Source: Ruminococcus sp. AM22-13 (GTDB lineage Bacteria > Bacillota > Clostridia > Lachnospirales > Lachnospiraceae). From it: DNA of 53,606 bases. The DNA lies in assembly GCF_003471165.1 (NCBI RefSeq), contig NZ_QRIL01000027.1, positions 1 through 53,606 of the forward strand, read 5' to 3'. Below, piece after piece: positions 17,056 to 25,587 of the stretch; position 1 is the first letter of the stretch; the number at the start of each line of letters is the position of its first letter. A model generated the notes under the pieces. The model was given only the letters and a program-made list of their open reading frames with translations, was not told where the DNA came from and searched no databases. Position numbers and translations under genes: made by a program.

Positions 17056-18729
17056 TTATTCAACGGAAATAACATAATAATAAATCGGCTGTCCGCCCGC
17101 ATTAAGTTCCACATCGCAATCCGGATAAGCCTCCTCAAGTGCTGCTGCCAGTTCCTCAGCTTCCGCTTTCTCAGTATCAGCACCATAATAAATACTGATC
17201 ACCTCAGAATCCTCATCCACCATCTCTGCAACAGTCTCCTTCGTAACTTCCACACGATCCTTACCAACAGCCAGGATTCCATGATCACCGATACCCATGA
17301 TATCTCCCTCATGAATCTCCTTATCATCAATTCTGGTATCACGAACCGCATAAGTAACCTGTCCCGTCTTGACATTCTCGATTGCCTGAAGCATTGCCTC
17401 TGTATTCTCAGCACTGTTCTTCTCAGGCACATAGCTGATCATAGCAGTGATTCCCTGCGGAATTGTCTTAGTCGGAACAACTACGATCTCTTTATCTTCT
17501 GTAAGATCTCTTGCCTGATTTGCAGCAAGAACAATATTCTTATTATTCGGGAAGATATAGATGGTCTTTGCATTTACTTTTGCGATTGCATTCAGCATAT
17601 CTTCTGTACTTGGGTTCATTGTCTGACCACCTTCGATCAGATAGTCTACACCCAGTTCCTTAAAAATCTCTGTCATTCCATTACCAACAGATACGGAGAT
17701 AAACCCAACTTCCTTCGGAGGCTGTGCTGCTACTTCTTTCTCTTCCTGTTCAGCCTGCTCTTTCGCCAGCTTCTGGGCATCTTTAATCAGTTTCTCCTGA
17801 TGTTCCTCACGCATATTGTCAATCTTCATGCGGGAAAGAGCACCAAATGTAAGAGCTTTCTCGATTGCCTGTCCAGGATGATTTGTATGAACATGTACTT
17901 TCACGATTTCATCATCTGCGACAAGAACGATAGAATCACCCAGTGACATAAGGAATTTCTTGAATTCATGCTCTGTCTCCCCGGACATCGGCTGATTCAG
18001 AAGAATGATAAATTCTGTACAATAGCCAAATTTAATGTCAGCCTCTGTCTGAGCATCAATCTTAGTTACTGCAGGTCCTTTCGCTTTATCAAACTGAGTA
18101 TAATCGATCTCTTTACCAAGGAAACCATCATATGCACCATGATATACTTCCAGGAGTCCCTGTCCGCCAGAGTCCACTACTCCTGCTTCTTTCAGAACAG
18201 GAAGCATCTCCGGTGTCTTCGCCAGAGTTTCCTCTGCATGAGCTATCACACCTTTAAAGAATGTATCCAGATCCTCTGCTGTCTCTGCAATTTCAACAGC
18301 TTTCGCAGCTGCTTCTCTTGCAACAGTAAGAATTGTTCCTTCTTTCGGTTTCATAACCGCCTTGTATGCAGTCTCCACACCTTTCTCCATCGCTGCTGCG
18401 ATAGCGCTGGCATCCAATTCCTTGCTGCCTTTAACGCTCTTGGTAAAACCACGAAGAAGCTGGGAAAGGATAACACCTGAGTTACCTCTTGCACCGCGCA
18501 GAGAACCGGAAGAAATCGCTTTAGCCAGCGACTCCATATCAGGCTCTCCAAGAGATCCTACCTCTGCAGCCGCTGCCATAATTGTCATTGTCATATTGGT
18601 TCCTGTATCTCCATCCGGTACCGGAAATACATTCAGTTCATTGATCCATTCTTTCTTAGCTTCCAGATTCTTGGCTCCTGCAAGAAACATTCTGGAAAGT
18701 ATTCTGGCATCTATGGTTTTGTTATTCAC
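17056..18729 (-). CDS. fakA: Fatty acid kinase ATP-binding subunit FakA (YloV/DhaL family)
   Basis: This DAK2/DhaL-domain protein phosphorylates fatty acids held by a DegV-family FakB partner. The N-terminus has NVFPVPDGDTGTNM, the nucleotide and Mg-binding signature, and GSLRGARGNSGVI; a middle and a C-terminal domain follow, as in YloV. The start is taken as GTG 18729 (VNNKTIDARIL), eight bases after AGGAGG, rather than the ATG at 18768, which would overlap the preceding gene. That gives about 557 residues. It follows an Asp23 gene as in the yloU-yloV arrangement. Confidence 0.92.
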   Translation of the reverse strand: MNNKTIDARILSRMFLAGAKNLEAKKEWINELNVFPVPDGDTGTNMTMTIMAAAAEVGSLGEPDMESLAKAISSGSLRGARGNSGVILSQLLRGFTKSVKGSKELDASAIAAAMEKGVETAYKAVMKPKEGTILTVAREAAAKAVEIAETAEDLDTFFKGVIAHAEETLAKTPEMLPVLKEAGVVDSGGQGLLEVYHGAYDGFLGKEIDYTQFDKAKGPAVTKIDAQTEADIKFGYCTEFIILLNQPMSGETEHEFKKFLMSLGDSIVLVADDEIVKVHVHTNHPGQAIEKALTFGALSRMKIDNMREEHQEKLIKDAQKLAKEQAEQEEKEVAAQPPKEVGFISVSVGNGMTEIFKELGVDYLIEGGQTMNPSTEDMLNAIAKVNAKTIYIFPNNKNIVLAANQARDLTEDKEIVVVPTKTIPQGITAMISYVPEKNSAENTEAMLQAIENVKTGQVTYAVRDTRIDDKEIHEGDIMGIGDHGILAVGKDRVEVTKETVAEMVDEDSEVISIYYGADTEKAEAEELAAALEEAYPDCDVELNAGGQPIYYYVISVE

Positions 18730-18748
18730 CACAAGTTCCTCCTCTATC

Positions 18749-19108
18749 CTAATCAATTGCACGTACACCTTCTACATAAATATCGATCTTATCAATCTCC
18801 ATTCCTGTAAAGGCTTCGACTTTATATTTGACATTGCTGACAAGGTTGTCTGCAATTGTGCTTATATTCACGCCATATGCCACAATAACATGGAAATTCA
18901 GGCGGATTTTATTGTCCTCAGTAATTCTGACACTGATACCATGTTTCAGGCTGTTCTTACCAAGAAGCTTAACCAGTCCGTCTTTCATGCTGACTGCAGC
19001 CATACCTACGATACCAAAACACTCTACTGCAACGCTTCCTGCGTAGGTTGCGATTACATCTGTGTCAATTATGATCTGACCTAATCCGGAATCTATACGT
19101 CCATTCAT
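18749..19108 (-). CDS. Asp23/Gls24-family envelope-stress protein (YloU-like)
   Basis: The 119-residue protein has the family core: GLGQIIIDTDVIATYAGSVA, an ECFGIVGM turn, the VHVIVAYG-like strand (FHVIVAYGVNI) and a VEAFTGMEIDKIDIYV ending. Asp23 proteins are membrane-anchored or fatty-acid-linked stress proteins. The start is ATG 19108 after GGAGG with seven bases spacing; a longer frame to 19222 lacks a site. It ends 19 bases before fakA, so the two are co-transcribed. A TATAAT box lies at 19150-19145 on the minus strand. It is divergent from rpmB. Confidence 0.9.
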   Translation of the reverse strand: MNGRIDSGLGQIIIDTDVIATYAGSVAVECFGIVGMAAVSMKDGLVKLLGKNSLKHGISVRITEDNKIRLNFHVIVAYGVNISTIADNLVSNVKYKVEAFTGMEIDKIDIYVEGVRAID

Positions 19109-19203
19109 ATGGTTACCTCCAATTAATATATTGTATGTAAGTGTATTATAACCTCTTTTTACAGAAAAGGAAATATAATTTTTGAGTTTTTTCCTTTTTT
19201 TGC

Positions 19204-19232
19204 TTGCAAAAGCACAATTCATCTGTTACAAT
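19204..19232 (+). promoter_or_regulatory. Promoter of rpmB
   Basis: TTGCAA (19204-19209) and TACAAT (19227-19232) are 17 bases apart. The start codon lies 84 bases further on. Confidence 0.65.
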
Positions 19233-19315
19233 GTAATCTGTTGAACAAAAGGTTACTGTTTTAGACACCAGGCACACAGCAGACAGTAACAATAAAGCGT
19301 CAAGGAGGTGCTATC

Positions 19316-19504
19316 ATGGCTAAATGTGCAATCTGTGAAAAAGCTGCTCATTTCGGAAATAATGTAAGTCATTCACATAGAAGATCCAATAAAATGTGGA
19401 AATCTAACGTAAAATCCGTTAAAATCAAAACTGCTGAAGGCGGAGCTAGAAAGACATATGTATGTACTTCTTGCTTAAGATCCGGTAAAGTAGAAAGAGC
19501 ATAA
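19316..19504 (+). CDS. rpmB: 50S ribosomal protein L28
   Basis: The 62-residue basic protein is L28 (bL28) of the large subunit. It begins MAKCAICEKAAHFGNNVSHS and ends with CTSCLRSGKVERA. The two CxxC pairs are the zinc-binding form of the protein, as opposed to the zinc-free paralogue. AAGGAGG lies seven bases before ATG. It is a single gene with its own promoter and terminator, divergent from the asp23-fakA pair, as is usual in Firmicutes. Confidence 0.97.
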   Translation: MAKCAICEKAAHFGNNVSHSHRRSNKMWKSNVKSVKIKTAEGGARKTYVCTSCLRSGKVERA

Positions 19505-19515
19505 TAACACCAATT

Positions 19516-19544
19516 GCCCCTGTTTTTACAGGGGTATTTTTTTT
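19516..19544 (+). terminator. Intrinsic terminator of rpmB
   Basis: CCCCTGT and ACAGGGG form a tight stem around TTTT, followed by a run of T with a single A near its start. Confidence 0.95.
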
Positions 19545-19649
19545 ACCTTTTAGAAAATCAGCCTCTCATTTCCAATGATCCAATGGATATTTACAATTAC
19601 ATGAAACTTACCTAATCTGTTAAAATCCACAATTATCAGATAAAAATAT

Positions 19650-19722
19650 AAGAGACCACAGTCTGCCAGATATTCTACAAAATTTTATAGAAATCATGGC
19701 TGATCCTGTAGTCTCTTTTTCT
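19650..19722. terminator. Bidirectional terminator, gerW cluster side
   Basis: AGAGACCACAG pairs with CTGTAGTCTCT, with inner TTCTA/TAGAA. The plus strand has a TTTTTCTTTT tail and the minus strand a TTATATTTTTA tail. It lies 15 bases after the small membrane protein gene. Confidence 0.75.
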
Positions 19723-19736
19723 TTTATATATTATTT

Positions 19737-19874
19737 TCAGTGGCAGAAAAGATGATATCCCAGCAGCAGGAAAATTCCGGCTGAAACTACCAGGATCACA
19801 TTCTCTGCGATCAATAATCCGATCACCATCCCAAGCCCTATGAAAAACAGCATAAAACCTATCAGCTTTTCCAA
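19737..19874 (-). CDS. Small hydrophobic membrane protein, probable TTG start
   Basis: A 45-residue frame has one or two membrane spans: LIGFMLFFIGLGMVIGLLIA, then ENVILVVSAGIFLLLGYHLF. The most plausible start is TTG 19874 (giving MEKLIGF), with a weak AAAAGG site ten bases before; an ATG six codons in lies inside the first helix. It is the last gene of the gerW cluster, 83 bases after gerW and before a terminator. A charged frame overlapping it on the same strand (MKKKRRRRIG) is considered a shadow. The function is unknown. Confidence 0.5.
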   Translation of the reverse strand: MEKLIGFMLFFIGLGMVIGLLIAENVILVVSAGIFLLLGYHLFCH

Positions 19875-19957
19875 TTCTTCTGCGCCTTTTCTTTTTCATT
19901 GGTTTGATATAGTTTATGCAAAAACTCTATTATGAATGCCTATAACGGATTTCTGTC

Positions 19958-20329
19958 TTATTTTTCAGGCTCACTGATTGGTTCATCGTCACCTTTTCCT
20001 GATGTGAAACGATCTACAAAATCCGGCACCATATCAAGAATCTTGGTCAGTCCATCCTGATTCTTCACGTTGACAAGTTTGGTTGTTCCATTCTGAATTA
20101 CAAGTACTGCGCATGGAGTCATCTTTCCGGCCATTCCACCGCCGCCGTTATCCTTCTTCTCTCCTGAGAAAGCACCGGCACCTACGCCAAAAGAAACATC
20201 CATCAGAGGAAGGATGATCGTGTCGCCTACATGGATTGCTTCTCCCACTACAGTTTTTGCAGAGATAAAGCTGTCCATTCCCTTGAATAATGAGTTTACA
20301 GTTTCTTTAAAGTTATTTTCGTTTGCCAT
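19958..20329 (-). CDS. gerW: GerW-family sporulation/germination protein (YtfJ)
   Basis: The 123-residue protein matches the YtfJ/GerW family: VNSLFKGMDSFI, VVGEAIHVGDTIILPL, the glycine-rich SFGVGAGAF stretch, and GGGGMAGKMTPCAVLVI. The Bacillus member is a spore protein needed for L-alanine germination. The start is ATG 20329 (MANENNF), eight bases after GGAGG; two ATGs slightly upstream are too close to or ahead of that site. The DUF2953 gene ends two bases upstream, mirroring the ytfI-ytfJ pair of Bacillus. Confidence 0.92.
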   Translation of the reverse strand: MANENNFKETVNSLFKGMDSFISAKTVVGEAIHVGDTIILPLMDVSFGVGAGAFSGEKKDNGGGGMAGKMTPCAVLVIQNGTTKLVNVKNQDGLTKILDMVPDFVDRFTSGKGDDEPISEPEK

Positions 20330-20331
20330 GG

Positions 20332-21399
20332 TCATGCCCTCCTGGTTTTCCAACGTTTTATAACGTATTTTATATTTTTATCAAAATAAATGATCAATGC
20401 AGCGCGCAGAAAAACAAATCCATAGATTCTGCCTTTTGCCCTGATATTTCCCTGCAGATAATTCTCTCCATCAAAGCGAGGATTGATCTGAACACAGTTC
20501 TTATGAAAAGGAATTGTCATACCAAGTACAGCAAGTGCTGTTCCCGTCAGCGCCGGATCTTCAAAAGAAAATGCAACCTGTCCTTCTATCTTTGTAGGGA
20601 AAATATGCTTAAGAAGAAATTTCGCATGTTTCCACACCAGAGTTCTGGCAGCTTTTACTCTCGGATGTTCGAGAAAAGATTTCCACCAGGACAGATTATT
20701 TTTGACTTTCTTGAGTGTCCTGCGAATATTTTGCAATTTTGTCCGAATTCCTTTGAATATATTTCGAATTCGGTCATATATTCTTTTAATAAAGAACGTT
20801 TTCTGTTCTGAAACCTCCTCTGAAGCTGTATCTTCTGGTTGAATTTTATTTTCATTTGTCACCGTTTCAGTATTTTCTGATTCATTATCTGGTTTGTGCT
20901 GGTCCTGTCTTATACTTTCTTCATTTTCATTGATTTTAGTATGATTTTCAGTAGAATTTACACCTTGGTCTGCCGAATCATTCAATAATTTTACTTCTGA
21001 TTCATGCTCTTCATTCTTTGAATTTACCGCCTGAGATCTCGAATTTTTTGTACCAGATTTCGATTTCTTTGAAGTGTTCTTTGTATTCTTTGTATTTTCC
21101 GAATCTGATTTTTTCTTCTGGCGTTTCTTCAATAATTTATCTACGGGAATTCCAAATAGATGAAACGACATTTCCATCTGCCGATCTTTCCATTCAGCTT
21201 TCAGCGAAACTCCATGAAATAACCAGCTTACAACGCCTTCTCCTTCTATCTGATTCCAGGCTCCTTCCGTCTTAACAGCTGATGCCTTATATCTCACAGG
21301 GCAGAACAGAACAAGAAGCACTGCCAGTAAAAGAAGTCCCAGCAGGATCCCCAGTATGATCAATATAAACTTAAGGATCAGCCATAAAATATGTAACAT
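20332..21399 (-). CDS. DUF2953 membrane protein (YtfI-like)
   Basis: The 355-residue protein has an N-terminal hydrophobic helix (about residues 4-34), a first conserved block ending near SFHLFGIPVDKLL, and a long hydrophilic linker (about 90-200) rich in Asn, Glu, Lys and Ser. The DUF2953 block then follows (SFEDPALTGTALAVLGM, NPRFDGENYLQGNI). It is positioned directly before gerW, as in Bacillus ytfI-ytfJ, so a role in sporulation is inferred from context. The unusually long linker looks disordered. The start follows AGGTGAG. Confidence 0.82.
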   Translation of the reverse strand: MLHILWLILKFILIILGILLGLLLLAVLLVLFCPVRYKASAVKTEGAWNQIEGEGVVSWLFHGVSLKAEWKDRQMEMSFHLFGIPVDKLLKKRQKKKSDSENTKNTKNTSKKSKSGTKNSRSQAVNSKNEEHESEVKLLNDSADQGVNSTENHTKINENEESIRQDQHKPDNESENTETVTNENKIQPEDTASEEVSEQKTFFIKRIYDRIRNIFKGIRTKLQNIRRTLKKVKNNLSWWKSFLEHPRVKAARTLVWKHAKFLLKHIFPTKIEGQVAFSFEDPALTGTALAVLGMTIPFHKNCVQINPRFDGENYLQGNIRAKGRIYGFVFLRAALIIYFDKNIKYVIKRWKTRRA

Positions 21400-21403
21400 A
21401 TTC

Positions 21404-21715
21404 TCACCTGTTTTCTATATATTCAGCTATTGCAAAGGTTCCTGTCTCCGTATACATTTCATCAATCAGGCTCCTTACCATCTCCAGAGCCTCTTCCTTG
21501 CCCTTTGCCATTCCTATGATTTCAGGACAGATTCCGTAAAAGCTCTTCTGGAATAACATCGCTGCCGGAATAATATCCATAAGATTAGATGGATTTTCTG
21601 ATAATGTAAGAAGATAAATGCCTGGCACCAGTTTTCCACTATTTAATTTCTTTTTTATCTTACCGGGATTCTTTACAGATTCCCCTGCCAGAAAATTCTC
21701 CTGCCACTTTAGCAT
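21404..21715 (-). CDS. Conserved hypothetical protein upstream of the gerW cluster
   Basis: The 103-residue protein is not recognised. It has no membrane segment or signal peptide, a basic central stretch (KIKKKLNSGKLVPG) and an amphipathic helical C-terminal half (KEEALEMVRSLIDEMYTETG). It stops four bases before the DUF2953 start and has an AAGGTG site, so it is probably translated and part of the same operon. Its only functional hint is that location. Confidence 0.65.
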   Translation of the reverse strand: MLKWQENFLAGESVKNPGKIKKKLNSGKLVPGIYLLTLSENPSNLMDIIPAAMLFQKSFYGICPEIIGMAKGKEEALEMVRSLIDEMYTETGTFAIAEYIENR

Positions 21716-21845
21716 CTTACACCTTCTCTCATTTCTGCCTACACCAAATCAATAAGCTTATCCTTTTTATTTCTCAGTCTTTTATATCCCAACAGTCATC
21801 TCTTCTGTAACGTAATTCATTTAAAGTATTCCCGTTTTCTCCGGA

Positions 21846-21878
21846 ATTTAAACCGGGCTGCGTCGTAAAAACACAGCC
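21846..21878 (-). terminator. Probable terminator of the Nudix gene
   Basis: GGGCTGTG pairs with the CGCAGCCC arm around a T-rich loop on the minus strand, ten bases after the Nudix stop codon. The tail (GGTTTAAATT) is a weak T-run. Confidence 0.45.
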
Positions 21879-21887
21879 CTGTTCTCG

Positions 21888-22343
21888 TTAATAATACTTA
21901 TGCTGTTTTCCCCAGAGTCCGTTGCTTCTCATTTCCAGATATTCCTGATAAGCACGTTCTACAATCTGCTTTTCATTGGAAAATCTCAGCAGATGGTAGA
22001 TCTCATGGAATTTGTAATATCCGGAATCTACAAAAAACTCTTCTCTTTGGGGCTTACTATGATAATTATCCGCAGTCATCAGATACCAATGTACCTCTTT
22101 GGAAACCACGTCCTCCGGAACGGTAAAGTTATATTGGCTCTTCCCGATATATTTCACAATGGTCGCACGCACCCCAGCCTCTTCCATCACTTCCCGCAAT
22201 GCCGTCTGTTCATGCGTCTCACCCGGTTCCACTGTTCCCTTCGGTAATACCCAGCCCTCATAACGGTTCCTGTAAGATTTATACAATGTAAGAATCTTAC
22301 CCCGATGAATTACCACACCGCCACAGCTCGTTGCTTCTATCAT
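21888..22343 (-). CDS. Nudix hydrolase
   Basis: The 151-residue protein contains a complete Nudix box: GTVEPGETHEQTALREVMEE followed by AGV, fitting G-x5-E-x7-REUxEExGU. Nudix enzymes hydrolyse nucleoside diphosphates linked to another moiety. The flanking region (ATSCGGVVIHRGKILTL) resembles the Ap4A/bis-phosphate hydrolase type, but the substrate is not assigned. The start is ATG 22343, nine bases after GGAGG. It stands alone on the minus strand beside a mobile miniature element. Confidence 0.9.
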   Translation of the reverse strand: MIEATSCGGVVIHRGKILTLYKSYRNRYEGWVLPKGTVEPGETHEQTALREVMEEAGVRATIVKYIGKSQYNFTVPEDVVSKEVHWYLMTADNYHSKPQREEFFVDSGYYKFHEIYHLLRFSNEKQIVERAYQEYLEMRSNGLWGKQHKYY

Positions 22344-22442
22344 AATGCAATCCCTCCTGTTTTGCGTGGTATTATAAACTGAATATAGTATACCTCTTTT
22401 TCCCAAAACCCGCAACCCGTAAATATGAAATCATTGCCGTTG

Positions 22443-22603
22443 TTACTGTTGTTACTGTTCACTCCGTTCTCAGTAACACGCTTCGCGATGCACAGAATTT
22501 ATGCTATTCGCATAAATTCGCGCGGTATGTCTCGGGTTTTCTGTGACCTTCGCTCACAAAAAACACCTCGCGGGATACTACCTGTGAATAGTAACTTACT
22601 GTT
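22443..22603. mobile_element. Miniature inverted-repeat element, copy 1, with 8-bp duplication
   Basis: The element (22451-22595, 145 bp) starts GTTACTGTTCAC and ends GTGAATAGTAAC (11 of 12 inverted). It is flanked on both sides by TTACTGTT (22443-22450, 22596-22603). Inside are a perfect AATTTATGC/GCATAAATT hairpin and a second hairpin TGTGA/TCACA. The body is nearly identical to the copy at 39621. There is no open frame, so it must be moved in trans. The right flank continues as TTACTGTTCAC, so the target itself carried an end-like sequence. Confidence 0.85.
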
Positions 22604-22741
22604 CACATTATTGTTCACACACCGCTATTCCAGGATACACAAGCCAAATTTCAATTGCTGCTGGCAAGCCAAAATAAATTGGGACTGTATTACTGAGAAG
22701 ATAATGAACATTAATGCTACCGATATTGCTGGATATAAACT

Positions 22742-22791
22742 AAATGCTCTGTTCAAAGATTTTTTCAAATTCCTCATTGAACAGAGCATTT
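22742..22791 (-). terminator. Terminator after the penicillin-binding protein gene
   Basis: A 15-base perfect stem (AAATGCTCTGTTCAA with its complement) closes a 20-base loop, ten bases past the PBP stop codon. The minus-strand tail is AGTTTAT, a weak T-run, so the stem could also be a processed RNA end. Confidence 0.6.
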
Positions 22792-22800
22792 CTTTAATTA

Positions 22801-24300
22801 TCAGTTGTCATAATAATATGCGTCAAAAATCTGTCCGGCAATCGGGACTGCTGCTTCGCTTCCCGTACCACCATTCTCAACGATAATAGCTACCACGAGA
22901 TCTGGATTATCTACATTCGAATAACCGATAAACCAGGAATGGCTGGAGCCATTTTCATCAAATTCCGCAGATCCGGTCTTGCCTGCTACCGTATATCCTC
23001 TTCCATTCAGTGCAGATGCCGTTCCATTCTCTACAACACCTTTCATCAGTTTTCCAAGGATATTCGCCTCGTTTGTAGTCATTAATTGTTTATAGCTCTC
23101 CGGTTCTGTTGTCTTGACTGTTTCTCCGTCTGAGCTGACTATCGAATCAATCAGATATGGTTTCATCAGTTCGCCACCATTTGCGATCGCACTGGTAATC
23201 AACGCCATATGCATTGGAGATACCAGGGTATTTCCCTGACCGATTGCAGTCTGCATAACCTCTGCCACCGAAGACTTACCATTTAATGTAAACGTACTCT
23301 TTTTATAAGAAGTAAGAGGGAGGCTCTTATTAAAAAGAAGATTCTCTGCCGTCTTTTTCAAAGAGCTTCCACCAAGCATAGTTCCAATCTCCGCAAACGC
23401 ACTGTTACAGGAATTGGCAAAAGCACTGTAAAAGTCTTCCTGTCCATGAACTGTTCCACCATAACAGCTGATTGTATGATCTTCCATGGTAATGCTACCC
23501 TCACAGAGATAAGAAAAACCTTCCAGACTTCCCTTTGTTCTGAAGTAGTCAAGAGCAGTTACCACTTTGAATGTAGAACCCGGAGGATACGCTCCGTTGG
23601 TCGCCCTGTTCAGAAGGCTGCTGTCATTGGAATCATTAACCAATGTATCCCAGTTCTGGGAGATCGTATTTGGATCAAAATCCGGCTTGCTCAATTCCAC
23701 CAGAATCTTTCCCGTAGATGGTTCAATCGCAACTACCGCACCTCTTCTGTCTCCAAGGGCATTATATGCCGTTGTCTGAAGATCAGCATTTAAGGTTGTC
23801 ACTACAGAATCACCCGTATTCTTCTGATTCAGAAATTCATTTTTTATCTGATTCAGAAAGAATTCGTGAGATGTCAGAAGCTGGAAGTTTGCTTCTGATT
23901 CCAGTCCGCTTTTTCCATTTGTATCATATCCAACCACATGAGCAAACATATTTGCATATGGATAGGTACGCTCCTCTGTCCCATCTTCATAAACATTAGT
24001 CTGGGCAAGCACCTGCTCATCCGCAGATATGATCTTTCCCCTGACAACTCTGTCTGAAAATGTATCCTGTCTTGTATTATACGGACTGTTGATAAAATCA
24101 TCGCTCTTTGCATAATTAAAGTAGACCAAATACCCGATCATGCTGACAAAGATCAACACAAAAAAACAGGATACCAGTGTATATTCCCGATTACCGGGTC
24201 TTCTTTTTTTAGAAATCTCCTGAGCCTTGCGCTTCTGACGCTTCCTGAGCTCTTTGCGCCGCTTCTTTTCTTCGATATCTTTCAATTTCTTCGTCCTCAT
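22801..24300 (-). CDS. Class B penicillin-binding protein (transpeptidase)
   Basis: The 499-residue protein has a basic cytoplasmic tail, one membrane anchor (about 42-62), a short dimerisation part and a transpeptidase domain with S242-TFK245, SCN at 297-299 and KTG at 441-443. It cross-links peptidoglycan outside the cell. With no large N-terminal pedestal it is of the PbpA type usually paired with an FtsW/RodA-family protein, and one lies immediately upstream. The assigned start gives a 92-base overlap with that gene, and the ribosome site (GAGAG) is close and weak. No later start precedes the membrane helix. Confidence 0.92.
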   Translation of the reverse strand: MRTKKLKDIEEKKRRKELRKRQKRKAQEISKKRRPGNREYTLVSCFFVLIFVSMIGYLVYFNYAKSDDFINSPYNTRQDTFSDRVVRGKIISADEQVLAQTNVYEDGTEERTYPYANMFAHVVGYDTNGKSGLESEANFQLLTSHEFFLNQIKNEFLNQKNTGDSVVTTLNADLQTTAYNALGDRRGAVVAIEPSTGKILVELSKPDFDPNTISQNWDTLVNDSNDSSLLNRATNGAYPPGSTFKVVTALDYFRTKGSLEGFSYLCEGSITMEDHTISCYGGTVHGQEDFYSAFANSCNSAFAEIGTMLGGSSLKKTAENLLFNKSLPLTSYKKSTFTLNGKSSVAEVMQTAIGQGNTLVSPMHMALITSAIANGGELMKPYLIDSIVSSDGETVKTTEPESYKQLMTTNEANILGKLMKGVVENGTASALNGRGYTVAGKTGSAEFDENGSSHSWFIGYSNVDNPDLVVAIIVENGGTGSEAAVPIAGQIFDAYYYDN

Positions 24301-25582
24301 CTTCTCTCAAAATATACAATCCCTGAATAATTGCCAACATCAGCACCGTACTCGCCACAGAGCTTCCTCCGTAGCTGACCAATGGAAGTGTCACACCTGT
24401 CATAGGGATGAATTTCGTTGCTCCGCCTATTGTCAGAAATACCTGAAATGCATATTCCGTACCAAGACCAAGCGCGATCAGTTTATAAAATGGCTTCTTT
24501 ATCTTAAGTGCAATATTTACAATCATCAGAAAGAAATTCATACATACAAGGATCAGACAGATTGCAAAAATACACCCCAGTTCCTCACAAATGGCGCTGA
24601 ATATAAAGTCATTCTTAACAACCGGAATCTTCTCAGGGGAGCCCTGGCATAATCCCATTCCAAACCATCCGCCGGTTCCAATCGCAAACAATGACTGAAC
24701 GATCTGATATCCTTCATTCTGATATACAGCCATAGGATCTTTCCATGCTGTCACCCTCTGGCGTACATGCCCAAACAAATGATATGCAATAACTGCTCCG
24801 ACCGAACCGCCGCCAAGACCAAGCGCCAGATATCCTACATTCTTGGAAGCAACATAAATCATCACGAGGTATGCCGCAAAGAAGATTACCGCACTTCCCA
24901 AGTCTCTGGAAAGCACCAGGATACCAACATGAAGCCCTGCCACGATAGTAGCCTGGACTACTTTTGAAAAATCTGCACCATTTCTCAATAATGCTGCCAT
25001 AAAAAATACAAATGTGATCTTAATTGCCTCTGATGGCTGAATTCCCATCAGAGAAAGCTTCGCTCCATAGCTTGTCTGTGCAAGCACAAGTACCGCCGCC
25101 AGCAGGACAATTCCGATTCCGGCATAAACCCATGTCAGGTCTTTGAGAAATTTCATTTTTCTGATCAGTACCGGAACGACAAGTGCTGCCACATTCACAC
25201 CGGTTACGATCACCAGCTGTCTGGTTGCCGTTGATACATCTAATCTGCACAGCATGATAAATCCAACGCTCAGAAGCATGCACATATTATTCAGCAGTAA
25301 AATCGATGCTTTCTTATATATAAGTCTGTACAGAATCTGGATTCCTGCAAAAAACGCCATCATCTCTACATAAAACAGAATGACCTGAAACTTACCAGTC
25401 TTCAGGTAGATGACCAGAAACGCAGTGAAGTCCATAAAAAAGATAAGCATCAGCTGCTGCCGCAGCGATTCGTTTCTCTCTTCCTCACTCTGCTGTTTCA
25501 CCAGATAGAAACAGTGAAAAGTATAAATTACCATCAGGGTAAGGATCACATACTTGGATAATTCTACAATTACATTAATCAT
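24209..25582 (-). CDS. FtsW/RodA/SpoVE-family glycosyltransferase
   Basis: The 457-residue protein, with about ten membrane helices, polymerises lipid II into glycan strands together with the adjacent class B PBP. Family motifs seen: DLGSAVIFFAAYLVMIYVA, a periplasmic loop with GNEGYQIVQSLFAIGTGGWFG-like sequence (YQIVQSLFAIGTGGWFGMGL), the FIFSAICEELG block, and the C-terminal FIPMTGVTLPLVSYGGSS. The N-terminal extension of about 90 residues with three helices is longer than in SpoVE. The C-terminal tail is highly charged and overlaps the PBP start. Confidence 0.92.
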   Translation of the reverse strand: MINVIVELSKYVILTLMVIYTFHCFYLVKQQSEEERNESLRQQLMLIFFMDFTAFLVIYLKTGKFQVILFYVEMMAFFAGIQILYRLIYKKASILLLNNMCMLLSVGFIMLCRLDVSTATRQLVIVTGVNVAALVVPVLIRKMKFLKDLTWVYAGIGIVLLAAVLVLAQTSYGAKLSLMGIQPSEAIKITFVFFMAALLRNGADFSKVVQATIVAGLHVGILVLSRDLGSAVIFFAAYLVMIYVASKNVGYLALGLGGGSVGAVIAYHLFGHVRQRVTAWKDPMAVYQNEGYQIVQSLFAIGTGGWFGMGLCQGSPEKIPVVKNDFIFSAICEELGCIFAICLILVCMNFFLMIVNIALKIKKPFYKLIALGLGTEYAFQVFLTIGGATKFIPMTGVTLPLVSYGGSSVASTVLMLAIIQGLYILREDEDEEIERYRRKEAAQRAQEASEAQGSGDF

Positions 25583-25587
25583 ATGCC

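Noticed and set aside
19675..19899. 74-codon minus-strand frame starting MKKKRRRRIG
   Set aside because: No protein-like pattern; a different frame in the same DNA gives a coherent membrane protein.
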